Source: Physcousia sp015060555
GTDB lineage: Bacteria > Bacteroidota > Bacteroidia > Bacteroidales > Bacteroidaceae
DNA: 64,000 nt
NCBI GenBank assembly: GCA_015060555.1
Contig: SUYG01000032.1
Span: 1-64,000 of the forward strand
Direction of reading: 5' to 3'
The notes below the pieces were generated by a model. It worked only from the letters and a program-made list of their open reading frames with translations, made no database searches and was not told the origin of the DNA. The number at the start of each line of letters is the position of its first letter. Position 1 is the stretch's first letter. This document shows positions 45,001 to 52,019 of the stretch, piece by piece. The position numbers were made by a program, and so were the translations under genes.

Positions 45001-46710
45001 TGGAACCTCCTGCAAGGATTGGGCTTCTCGTCTGAGCTCGTTAGCAATGCCACTGATCTTGTGGGGCATTTGGGTACTGAGATGGTTATTCTCGACCTCA
45101 TTGCCGCACAGATTAGGGGCGATGACCTCGCTGCCAAGCAGGCCAAGTTATCACTCATCCTAAACTTCGCCATGGAACATCTTTCGACAGCCATCGGCAC
45201 CTCCGCCATGAGTGCTTCGATGGGCGTTGTCGGATTTATCGGTGTGGCCCTCAATGCGCTGGGTACACAAGTGCAACAGCGCAAACACGACCTTTTTGAT
45301 GATGCCATGCATCGGTTCTATACTCGCGGTGGTAGCAGCTGTTACCGCAGTTGTCGCGACTGGTATAACTATTTCTACCCAGCCTTTGAGAAGGGCATGA
45401 AGAAGGAAAATCTTGAGGCCTACATCGTGCAGTCGGTGCGAATGTACAGTAACCACTTCTGGGAGCAGGCCTACGCTGATGACTATGCCTTCGCATGCGA
45501 GGAGGTCAGGGGCACTGGCACCTATCTTTATCCAGAGAAAGCGTTACAGAATCAGCTCACGGAGGCATATACAGCCGAGCTGCTGAATGGCGAACTAGTC
45601 AGCGTCTTTACAGCCATCAGAAACAAACTCAAAGCAAAGGCGGCCGAGCGCTATTTTGCCAAGGCTCGAGATTTTGAGGCTCAGATGAATACGAAGGTCA
45701 TTCTCCGTTTTATCGACTCATCATGCAAGGAGGGCGAGACATCTAAGTATGCCAATTACAGGGTGAGTTTTGCTGACATCCCTGAAACAGTGGCAACCCC
45801 GGAAGACTATAAACGCTTCATCACCGAGAAGGGACGTGCAGCAATGGCTTTCACGCAGCATGCACTCATTACAAACAAGCTGAAATGTTCTATCATCCTG
45901 ACCGACCCCAACGGCGAGGAGAAAGGAACCTATGAATTCCAGATTCCCGAAGGAACAGGAAAAGTTGTCGTCACCATAGACCTTGATACCGACGGCATCA
46001 TGGTCGATGAAGAAGACTCCTACAACGTAAAGATGGAGCCTGCATTCGTCCATCTCAGAGAGGAAATCTGGTACACAGATAAAGATGGAAAGAAGGTGGA
46101 TGACAACGAATACGCTGGCGAAGGCGTATGGGGAAAAGAGGTCTTTCCACACTATGGCATATATTACGAAGACTGGTATCAGGACATCAAGGATGCTTTC
46201 TATGCTAACAAGGATATCGCGCCCTCTGTTACTGGCGATATCAATGCTGACCGTAATGGACTGACGTTGAACGGCACTTTTGACCGCACCACAAAAACAG
46301 GCAGCGGCACCTTCAAACTGAAGACTGGTTACCACAATACCGTGCTCACCGATGATCAGTTATGGGAATCGTTCTCCACTTTTGATGCGTATAGAAAGCG
46401 CGAGATCTATAAAGTCGTTGAGGGATCTGATGGTCACAAATATGCGGTATATAACCTGATTATGGAAGGCGATATAGCACACGATCTCACAGGAACCTTT
46501 ACGGTTAAGCTGGAAAATGGGAAGTATATATATGACTTCACCGCCGACGGAACTTACAAACTGGATGCCAAGGCCTACAACTCAGTAGGCAATCCAACCT
46601 TCCTTACAGAACTTGGCTTCACATTGTACGGAGAGATGACAGTCAACACCATCAATATGAAGCAAGAGGGTAAAACAAAGATGACCTACCGGCTGAAAGT
46701 CAAAGAATGA
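42022..46710 (+). CDS. Cassette 1 large protein: C10 cysteine protease with leucine-rich repeats
   Basis: A 1562-residue secreted protein. A signal peptide (to about residue 34, SVSADD) and an inhibitory pro-domain precede a C10 (streptopain-like) catalytic domain. The nucleophile is C189 in SGCFPTAIAQVMNYWKWP and the histidine is H323 in DCHALVCDGY, with NYGWGG after it. BspA-type leucine-rich repeats follow (about 380-720, for example RLNAVPDQAF and VQRIGKRAF). A segment ending VSIDSITW (about 750-805) and a long C-terminal region of no recognised family come next. The latter includes a hydrophobic helical stretch (about 1014-1090) and beta-rich repeats (GLTLNGTFDRT, DLTGTFTVKL). No sorting domain closes it. 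C10 plus LRR resembles Prevotella interpain/BspA-like virulence or nutrition factors; the C-terminal role is unknown. Confidence 0.85.
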   Translation: MKTFSMYRLSIYKCLQSALLLIAALFVPGSVSADDISLEQALQIARRFSVGTMPSQVRGRRIPSTQMTPKLAYSLKSRVAAGKDNVYVINYGNDQGFAIVSGENGTEGEVLGYCDHGSFDYDNCPVQLKDLLAYYSNAIDSLRQDLKLAVGAKKVKGKGVTVVGPLLTTRWSQWAPYNNQCPSGCPSGCFPTAIAQVMNYWKWPKASVGEVNGEDFSGHVYDWDNMLDEYNWWDGYTAEQANAVAKLMADIGKAFGTVYRPEGSPTGFTDYPLKENFHYKLSPSAPPTGKTAAELQEVMMAELDAKRPVLYCGGPMTSSEDCHALVCDGYTSTGFFHFNYGWGGICDGFYKHAIIPYYSDNATLIIGVHPYDAVVKTIGDFKYGLNGNGTADILDYTAGGYGKENGTLEIPSTVDDEGNTYRITRICQQAFYRKGHFDKIILSEDLDEVEPISFFYTKIDTLVLGDRLNAVPDQAFAYTDIRHLTIGENVQRIGKRAFYMCYLNQGIVCKSPAFEVDEEAFAITKPLNGDWIGRITKLGKNAFAGAQINKNNAWIAFTNLEEIEDSAFWRCSMGSGTPSFRLYSKVRKISASAFEEWPSTSVISVEDDNPYFSRDDNCNIYNKNMTSLVLLFRPPSYERFPSTLVRLEPGCFRPNTTEVIIPPSVVEMEGALKDCKANMYWGVTSMCVVPPVISDDSFNEEFLKNNTTLHVPTGTDNLYRNAPGWRHFTEIVGDQEYVPMPDQDREYYMVVNSGGDGQQLNIPVSEVNSMEVSEDGQHLVVKRHGKDDLNTTVVSIDSITWKPGFVYGNAEVFNLNDSTLTAKAQKCSVQFDATVIDGDVQLCVRNAVLTPSVMEGATRGMAFDLSLSTGEHELCGTAQITIPYTVNDGEKLHAAYFNEKTGEWDPVCFTYDEQQEAAIITTDHLSSFLLFIVLDQATRMSNILFLELPLIYGTDEAADMISDWVSKSDPQTEAIKQFRSDMEFWKGIGIDGGWNLLQGLGFSSELVSNATDLVGHLGTEMVILDLIAAQIRGDDLAAKQAKLSLILNFAMEHLSTAIGTSAMSASMGVVGFIGVALNALGTQVQQRKHDLFDDAMHRFYTRGGSSCYRSCRDWYNYFYPAFEKGMKKENLEAYIVQSVRMYSNHFWEQAYADDYAFACEEVRGTGTYLYPEKALQNQLTEAYTAELLNGELVSVFTAIRNKLKAKAAERYFAKARDFEAQMNTKVILRFIDSSCKEGETSKYANYRVSFADIPETVATPEDYKRFITEKGRAAMAFTQHALITNKLKCSIILTDPNGEEKGTYEFQIPEGTGKVVVTIDLDTDGIMVDEEDSYNVKMEPAFVHLREEIWYTDKDGKKVDDNEYAGEGVWGKEVFPHYGIYYEDWYQDIKDAFYANKDIAPSVTGDINADRNGLTLNGTFDRTTKTGSGTFKLKTGYHNTVLTDDQLWESFSTFDAYRKREIYKVVEGSDGHKYAVYNLIMEGDIAHDLTGTFTVKLENGKYIYDFTADGTYKLDAKAYNSVGNPTFLTELGFTLYGEMTVNTINMKQEGKTKMTYRLKVKE

Positions 46711-46716
46711 ACTAAT

Positions 46717-46762
46717 CACGCAAGTGCCCGACCCCTCACAGGTCGGGCACTTGCGTGTTTCT
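46717..46762 (+). terminator. Terminator of cassette 1
   Basis: A perfect 17-bp stem, 46717-46733 with 46741-46757, has core AAGTGCCCGACC and is followed by TTTCT. The core is shared with the terminators of cassettes 2 and 3. Confidence 0.9.
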
Positions 46763-46796
46763 ATGCCTTGAGCGCATTAGATGCCCTGTCTGTTTC

Positions 46797-46865
46797 TATG
46801 TCCTTCTTCTATTGATCTTGTGCGGAGGGTTCGTAGGGTTTTCCGCAAAAGTTTTTTTTGCGCAC
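46797..46865 (+). repeat. Dispersed element, copy d
   Basis: CTATGTCCTTCTTCTATTGA leads into TGCGGAGGGTTCGTAGGG and TTTTCCGCAAAAG with a T-run. Confidence 0.85.
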
Positions 46866-47117
46866 AAACGTTTCACAAGAGGACGGATCGCCGCGATGTT
46901 GCGATGAAATGGGGGAAAATAGCGGGAGAGGTCTTCATTTCCCCTGCGCTCTATGGTGTGTAATCGACAGATAAAAGCCTAACATTACACCGTGTTTTGC
47001 TTGTTTAGAAGTGTTAAATTGCAATTTTGAGACTAAGTTTTGCAATTTTGGGACACATATATAAATTAAAGGGCCCATCTTTGCATGCTATAATTTATTA
47101 ATCAATCTACCCTATAA
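46866..47117 (+). promoter_or_regulatory. Cassette 2 conserved upstream block and promoter
   Basis: Same layout as cassette 1, with direct repeats ATTGCAATTTTGAGAC (47018-47033) and TTTGCAATTTTGGGAC (47039-47054). The -7 box is CATCTTTG (47076-47083), a departure at the first base that is shared only with cassette 3. Confidence 0.75.
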
Positions 47118-47600
47118 ATGTCAATGAGAAAGGTTTTGCTTATAATGATGGCGCTGGTGCTACCGGTGGTGGCAAGCGCTGACGACGAGTCACAGCGGCT
47201 GGTGGTGTGGTTCACCAATGGCACGAAGGTGACGCATGAATTAACGGACGAGCCGGAGACGCGGTTCAACAACGGAATGTTGATGCTCTCGACCAAGAAG
47301 GTGAGCATCTCGTATCCGATTGCGCAGGTGCTGCGCTATACCTACGAGGGCAAGACGCCGCTGGTGAACGTGCCCACGGTGAAGCCCGGCGAGATCCGCT
47401 TCTCACAGGGCACGGACGAGATGCGCTTTGACGGTCTGGCCGCAGGCACCGTCCTCGAACTGTATTCCCCCGACGGCAAACTGCTGCGCTCGCAGACGGC
47501 CGCCAGCGGACAGCCGGCTGTGGTGTCCGTGAAGGGGCAGCCCGCAGGGCTCTATATCGTGAAAGTGGGCGATGCGAGTTATAAATTCATGAAGAAATAA
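47118..47600 (+). CDS. Cassette 2 small secreted protein
   Basis: A 160-residue paralogue of the other three small proteins: signal peptide MSMRKVLLIMMALVLPVVASA, then the mature domain with SQRLVVWFTNGTKVTHELTD, P-ETRFNNGMLMLSTKK and ISYPIAQVLRYTYEG. The C-terminus is a clear T9SS type A-like domain (VLELYSPDGKLLRSQT...PAGLYIVKVGDASYKFMKK). Unlike the other copies it does not overlap its large partner. A 44-base gap of TTTACGA repeats follows the stop, so translational coupling is lost. Confidence 0.8.
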   Translation: MSMRKVLLIMMALVLPVVASADDESQRLVVWFTNGTKVTHELTDEPETRFNNGMLMLSTKKVSISYPIAQVLRYTYEGKTPLVNVPTVKPGEIRFSQGTDEMRFDGLAAGTVLELYSPDGKLLRSQTAASGQPAVVSVKGQPAGLYIVKVGDASYKFMKK

Positions 47601-47640
47601 AGTCATTTACGATTTTACGATTTACATTTTACGATTTATC
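47601..47640. repeat. TTTACGATTTTACGA repeat separating the cassette 2 genes
   Basis: Units of ATTTACGATTTTACGATTTA occupy the position where the other cassettes have an ATGA stop/start overlap. Confidence 0.8.
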
Positions 47641-47644
47641 TACT

Positions 47645-50413
47645 ATGGGATATATTTACAATTTCCTTGCATGTCGCGGTTCTCGGCTACCCTTAGCCAA
47701 GAGATTGTTTTATTTTTCACTTTTCACTCTTTCATTCTTCACTTCGCCAGTTCTGGCGCAGGATGCGTTCTACATCTACCGCAACGACGGCGACTTCGAT
47801 GGTTTCTTCTATGACGAGGTCGTCCGCATGGGGTATTCGAAGATAGACTTCAATGGCTTCCAGCATGACCACTATGTGGTTCAGGAAGTCGAGACCAAAG
47901 ATTCGCTGTATCGCATCCCGCTGGCATGTATCGACAGTATTGGATTTGTTCAGCCAGCGGTCAAGTTTGCACCTCATTTCCGCAATATCGTTAAGGATGG
48001 ATTAATCTACCATCTTGAAAATGTATCCATAAAGACTGGGTGGATGTTCGTTTCGAACTCCGTTCCCGATGCCTTAGTTCCTAAAGTTGGAGATGTACTG
48101 GCCTGTCTCGATGTGGACGAGGCACTGAACCTGGACCTCCGTAATAGCTTGCTCCGTGATTTGCGCGATTATGATTTCCCGCGTAGTTTTGCTGTGAAGG
48201 TGACCAATGTTGAGCCACGTGCCGGAGGATTCTATTCTGTAAATTTCGAACCTGTCTCTGACTTGGCAGATGTAGTTACTCAACTCATCAGCGTTGAAAT
48301 GATTGGCACCGACGAAGTTGGCAATGTTCGCCGCCGCGTAGCAGGTTTCAACCCCGAAGGAATGCTGAAGTCTCCGCTCCGTGCTGAAAACGAGCATGTG
48401 GATTTCACGCTCGTTGACATCAGCGGCAATATTAAGCGCGAATGGGAACCTAAAGAAGGGGTCAACATTGACCTTGCAGCCGAGTATGAAATGAAGGTGA
48501 AAATGAAGGTGACCTACAACATCAGTTGGCAACGCATCTACGTGAAGTTTGAACGTCCACTTGACATAAAAGTCAAACCCTCATTGGGCTTGACATGCAG
48601 CAAGAATTTTGAACTTATAGGTATTGACGGCGCAGGGTTGCCTAAGTTCTTGAACATCAAGTTCCCAGCGGCCCTCCCGCTGTTCCAGACGGCTCCAGTT
48701 CCCGAGTTCTTTGTGCGCGGCGGTGGCAGCGTCAATGCCAAGCTCTCATTCCCAGCCATGAAGTTTGGCTACGTTGAAACAGTGATTGTGGATACGGATC
48801 TGCCGATCTTCCCCTTCCGTTACTACGTGAGCAAGTCCTCCGAAGACGAAGGAACACAGGAGAGTCCTATTGATGTGGGGGAGGGCAGCCTTTCCTTCAA
48901 CGGTTTCTTGCAGACGGGCCTGAAATTCAGCGCCAACATCCAGACTAACGACTGGCTTGAGAAGATTTTCTCGTCTTATATCGGATTGGACATCTTCTGT
49001 GGCCCACGCATAGATGCGAACTTTAAGCTATCCACGGATCAGGATTACTATTCACAATGGGGAAAGTATGGTCAGCATATGGTGTGGCGAAGCGGCGATC
49101 TCAAGTTTGCAGCTTGCTCTGTTGATTTGGAAGCCAAGGCGTGGGTGAGTTCCAAATGGCTGGGGTTTGACAAAGAGCGCCCCTTCTTTGACGGTCAAAT
49201 GGTCTTTGGTGATTCCACCTTCTATGCCGTTCCGACATTCGATTCGTTACGAGTGAACGTTGACAAGAAAACGGAGGTCGTACGAGCCACATTATATCCC
49301 AAGGAGGAGGCTGTCGTTCTCCCATGCAGCGTCGGCGTGGGAGCCTTCAGATTTGACGCCTCCACGAAGGAGTATGATTTCAGCAAGCCCTTTGCCGTAG
49401 AGTATGATTCCCGGACATTTAACTTCGTCAATCCCTTTGCCGTGTCAACTGCTACGTTCAGCGGCCTGCCAGCAGGGCTCTACATCCTCGCACCTATGGT
49501 GAAAGCATTAGGCATAGAGATGCCAGTAGCTATGCCACGAGACGTGATTATACCCCATCATCTGACTCTGGCGGAACATGACGTGAAGCTCTCGGGCAAG
49601 GAGGAGACCAAGGTCATTGAGCTTACCACCACAGGTGACTATGCTTACGTTCTAGATGAAAGGGGGCGTGCCGTCACCGACGGTCCCCTCACTAGCTGGC
49701 TGAATTGCTTGGCTGGTTCGCTGAAAACATCGAAAGTCATTGTATTAGAAGCACAGGCCAATGACATGTCATTATTCCCACGCAAGTTTGACCTGTATGT
49801 GACAGCTGGCGTGAAGGAGGAACAAATGAATCCGGACAGAACAGGCAGCGACACGCTACATGTTACCCAGTATTCATCGGTCTCCAATGGGGACGTGACA
49901 TTTGAGATTGACGTCCCTGCCACCAATGGCGAGAAGAACCAAACGCGAAAAATGGGTACCTATAATTACCCCATGAACTGTACCGTCACCTTTGAGAATG
50001 ATACCATAGCCCACATCGTTGGCTCAGACAGTTTTCAGGCAGAAGGCCACAGCGATTATTTCTCCTGGGACGATGGCGGTGGTCAGCTTCGTGGTGGGGC
50101 AGACCTAACTCGAACCCTCGACATACGAGTGAATGCCGGATCACCGAGTACGATGGAAATCGTCAGTGGTTCTTTCACTATACATGCTGCAGCAACTGGC
50201 TATGATATCTATAACAGCAAAAGAACAGATTATAGAGCTTCCAAGGACTATAGCATGACGTTTGGAAAGACACCGTCATATACAGAGGACTACATTGTTT
50301 ATGCTACCGGCAGTAGTGGTGATGAACGTGTTTATGCAGAGGGTCACTGGCAATCCGTAGGAGGTAGTGAAGTGCCGAAGATCCAATTCTCATTAAAAGC
50401 CACGAAGCCCTGA
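47645..50413 (+). CDS. Cassette 2 large secreted BACON-like protein
   Basis: A 922-residue secreted protein of unknown function, paralogous to those at 53869 and 57469. The hydrophobic signal core (FYFSLFTLSFFTSPVLAQ) is read from a TTTTTCACTTTTCAC repeat and is preceded by an extra 20 residues. The family N-terminus follows: FYIYRNDGDFDGFFYDEV, a QEVxTxDSxYRIPL strand and CIDSIGFVQP. Next comes the conserved VGDVL...LISVEMIGTDEVGNVRRRVAG. A BACON-like domain spans about residues 638-741 (HHLTLAEHDVKLSG to LHVTQYSS). BACON domains are linked to carbohydrate or mucin binding, which is the only functional hint. No T9SS domain is visible. A TTG at 47705 would be the start that best matches the other copies. 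Confidence 0.78.
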   Translation: MGYIYNFLACRGSRLPLAKRLFYFSLFTLSFFTSPVLAQDAFYIYRNDGDFDGFFYDEVVRMGYSKIDFNGFQHDHYVVQEVETKDSLYRIPLACIDSIGFVQPAVKFAPHFRNIVKDGLIYHLENVSIKTGWMFVSNSVPDALVPKVGDVLACLDVDEALNLDLRNSLLRDLRDYDFPRSFAVKVTNVEPRAGGFYSVNFEPVSDLADVVTQLISVEMIGTDEVGNVRRRVAGFNPEGMLKSPLRAENEHVDFTLVDISGNIKREWEPKEGVNIDLAAEYEMKVKMKVTYNISWQRIYVKFERPLDIKVKPSLGLTCSKNFELIGIDGAGLPKFLNIKFPAALPLFQTAPVPEFFVRGGGSVNAKLSFPAMKFGYVETVIVDTDLPIFPFRYYVSKSSEDEGTQESPIDVGEGSLSFNGFLQTGLKFSANIQTNDWLEKIFSSYIGLDIFCGPRIDANFKLSTDQDYYSQWGKYGQHMVWRSGDLKFAACSVDLEAKAWVSSKWLGFDKERPFFDGQMVFGDSTFYAVPTFDSLRVNVDKKTEVVRATLYPKEEAVVLPCSVGVGAFRFDASTKEYDFSKPFAVEYDSRTFNFVNPFAVSTATFSGLPAGLYILAPMVKALGIEMPVAMPRDVIIPHHLTLAEHDVKLSGKEETKVIELTTTGDYAYVLDERGRAVTDGPLTSWLNCLAGSLKTSKVIVLEAQANDMSLFPRKFDLYVTAGVKEEQMNPDRTGSDTLHVTQYSSVSNGDVTFEIDVPATNGEKNQTRKMGTYNYPMNCTVTFENDTIAHIVGSDSFQAEGHSDYFSWDDGGGQLRGGADLTRTLDIRVNAGSPSTMEIVSGSFTIHAAATGYDIYNSKRTDYRASKDYSMTFGKTPSYTEDYIVYATGSSGDERVYAEGHWQSVGGSEVPKIQFSLKATKP

Positions 50414-50415
50414 TT

Positions 50416-50484
50416 ATGAAATACGTGTGGCAACAAAAAGTCCTTCTGATGGCGCTGGTGCTACCGATGGACATTCGCAAATAA
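50416..50484 (+). pseudogene. Relic of a fifth cassette small gene
   Basis: Twenty-two codons (MKYVWQQKVLLMALVLPMDI, then RK and stop) contain KVLLMALVLPM, matching the signal peptide KVLLIMMALVLPV of the small proteins. The DNA GATGGCGCTGGTGCTACCG is identical in part to cassette 2. The rest of the gene and its upstream block are gone, which indicates a deletion or recombination scar. Confidence 0.7.
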
Positions 50485-50507
50485 TGATCTTTAATATCAT
50501 CCAGTGA

Positions 50508-50550
50508 CAAGTGCCCGACCCTATCATAGGTCGGGCACTTGGTTTCTTTC
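50508..50550 (+). terminator. Terminator of cassette 2
   Basis: CAAGTGCCCGACC (50508-50520) pairs with GGTCGGGCACTTG (50529-50541) and is followed by GTTTCTTTC. It has the same core as the cassette 1 terminator. Confidence 0.85.
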
Positions 50551-50566
50551 TCAGCAATACTCCTGC

Positions 50567-50608
50567 TGGAGGGTTCGTAGGGTTTTCCGCAAAAGTTTTT
50601 TGCGGAAA
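50567..50608 (+). repeat. Dispersed element, copy e
   Basis: GGAGGGTTCGTAGGG is followed by TTTCCGCAAAA-GTT-TTTTGCGGAAA, an 11-bp hairpin. No cassette follows this copy. Confidence 0.85.
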
Positions 50609-50684
50609 TCCTTAATGGGAGTATTTATAGGGGGGGCAAAGAAGAGGTCAGACGTCGATCACTGAAGCACCATGAAGTCCACCT

Positions 50685-50918
50685 CTATTCGCTTCTTTCG
50701 GTTGCGTGTTTCTTCATCAATTCATACAAATATGCGGGGCTTTGCACATAGAGTTCGCCTTCTTCGTCCTGCAGGGCAGTTACCAAAGGAGAGTTATAGA
50801 CGCGCTCCAAGGCTTCCTCGATGGAGCACCCAGTGTCTTCAATCACGTATTTCACCAACTCGCTCAAGGCATAGTCGGTGAGATAGTTCGCTATTTGATG
50901 ATGTGTGGGCTGGTTCAT
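50685..50918 (-). CDS. Small protein, third gene of the DUF3791/DUF3990 module
   Basis: A 77-residue acidic helical protein (NQPTHHQIANYLTDYALSEL, then EALERVYNSPLVTALQDEEG). I do not recognise its family with certainty. Position and size suit an antitoxin or accessory, and the sequence has the look of DUF3791-related small proteins (SIEEALERVYNSPL). Its ATG overlaps the DUF3990 stop by 4 bases, so it is the last gene of a three-gene coupled operon. Confidence 0.65.
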   Translation of the reverse strand: MNQPTHHQIANYLTDYALSELVKYVIEDTGCSIEEALERVYNSPLVTALQDEEGELYVQSPAYLYELMKKHATERSE

Positions 50919-51403
50919 ACGATTTCAACATTGGTTTTGTGGAGGAAGCGTAGGGCGCGCTCGGTTCCGAAGTAGTACTGCTGGTCCAGGTAACGATCTT
51001 GGAGCAGGCGGGCGGCCTCTTCGGGCGAGTAGATTCCTTCGCGATAGTTGGTTAGCTGGAGCACCACGCCATCATTGGCTATGGGGCCGATGATGATGTC
51101 GTAGTCATGAATGGGCAGGTCATACTTGCGGTCGCGGTTGGCATCGATGAAGAGGAGCCACTCTACAGTAGCCGTTTTCGGGAAGCGCTTTATCTTCAGG
51201 TCGGAGGTCAGGGCGGCCTTATCCAGTTCATAGGTAATGAGTGTGGGCGTACCGCCAAAGAGCCGCGCTTTCTTCTGTGCCATGCGAACCGAAGTCTTGC
51301 GGTCGGGAGTCAGATAGAAGCCCCGGCCGAAGTCCTTATGACGTTGACCTATGGTGAGGCTGATGCGGTCAAAATCAGCATTTGTTCCGTGATAGAGTGT
51401 CAT
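50915..51403 (-). CDS. DUF3990 protein, ADP-ribosyltransferase-like
   Basis: A 162-residue protein with the DUF3990 signature: MTLYHGTNADFDRISL at the N-terminus, then HKDFGRGFYLTPDRKTSVRMA and PTLITYELD. The YHGT...GRGFYLT pattern resembles the NAD-binding core of ADP-ribosyltransferases. Together with the flanking DUF3791 gene, this suggests a toxin or modifying enzyme in a toxin-antitoxin-like or defence module. The start at 51403 gives an ATGA overlap with the DUF3791 stop and places YHGT at the N-terminus; ATG 51430 is less likely. Target and activity are not known from the sequence. Confidence 0.82.
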   Translation of the reverse strand: MTLYHGTNADFDRISLTIGQRHKDFGRGFYLTPDRKTSVRMAQKKARLFGGTPTLITYELDKAALTSDLKIKRFPKTATVEWLLFIDANRDRKYDLPIHDYDIIIGPIANDGVVLQLTNYREGIYSPEEAARLLQDRYLDQQYYFGTERALRFLHKTNVEIV

Positions 51404-51615
51404 GCCAATGTCCCCCCATTCTTTTTGCATACGATGAGCAGGTCTTCAATCGTCTCGTCCATCGACTGCTGGTGTTCCACGTCGAAGAATTCGATGAGGA
51501 ATGCGAGCCCTTTGTGCTCATGCAAATAACGGAACGCAGCCTGACGCGTCATGGAGAAGCGCTGGGCGAAGGCCTGAATGCTTGCCGTGAGATAGGGAAT
51601 CTCGTACTTGCTCAT
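51400..51615 (-). CDS. DUF3791 protein, putative antitoxin partner
   Basis: A 71-residue protein of the DUF3791 type (YEIPYLTASIQAFAQRFSMT, GLAFLIEFFDVEHQ, then an acidic C-terminal DETIEDLLIVCKK). The start at 51615 (MSKYEIPYL) is chosen because the upstream residues of the longer frame are not conserved-looking. It is the first gene of the minus-strand module and overlaps the DUF3990 gene by ATGA. DUF3791 and DUF3990 genes are commonly neighbours in Bacteroidetes and Firmicutes; this is recalled family knowledge. Confidence 0.78.
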   Translation of the reverse strand: MSKYEIPYLTASIQAFAQRFSMTRQAAFRYLHEHKGLAFLIEFFDVEHQQSMDETIEDLLIVCKKNGGTLA

Positions 51616-52019
51616 ATCGCTGTTGAATTGTGAATAATATTTGTGCCAGCCTGCGTTTCGCAGCGCTCTGCGCTGCAAAGATACACATTATTTCAAAATA
51701 AAAAGCACTCTCGCGGAAAAAGTGACAGGTTTTATTGGATTTTATAGGTAGAATCGCTCAATTGGAACGAAAAAGCATTCCTATGCATCGTCAACACCGC
51801 CGTTGCGGTTTTCGATTGTTCTGGCAACTTTTTTTTCCAATGATGTACAATTCTTACACTTATTATCCATGCATTTTGTGGACAGGGGGTAAAAAGTGGT
51901 AATTCTTTTGGTGGATACGGGAAAGATACTTATATTTGCAGCGCAAAACAGAAGGATGAAAGTAGCGAGAGGAATACTCACTATAAAGAGACAAACAACC
52001 TTCATTATACAGATTATTT
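51616..52019. other. Intergenic region before the SPFH gene
   Basis: No gene recognised. A 30-base sequence beginning CACTTATTATCCATGC (51857-51886) is repeated exactly at 61432-61461. The SPFH promoter lies near the right end. Confidence 0.7.
51907..51938 (+). promoter_or_regulatory. Complete promoter for the SPFH gene
   Basis: A -33 TTTG (51907-51910) and a -7 TATATTTG (51931-51938) are spaced by 20 bases. The leader to the ATG is about 75 bases. Confidence 0.65.
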
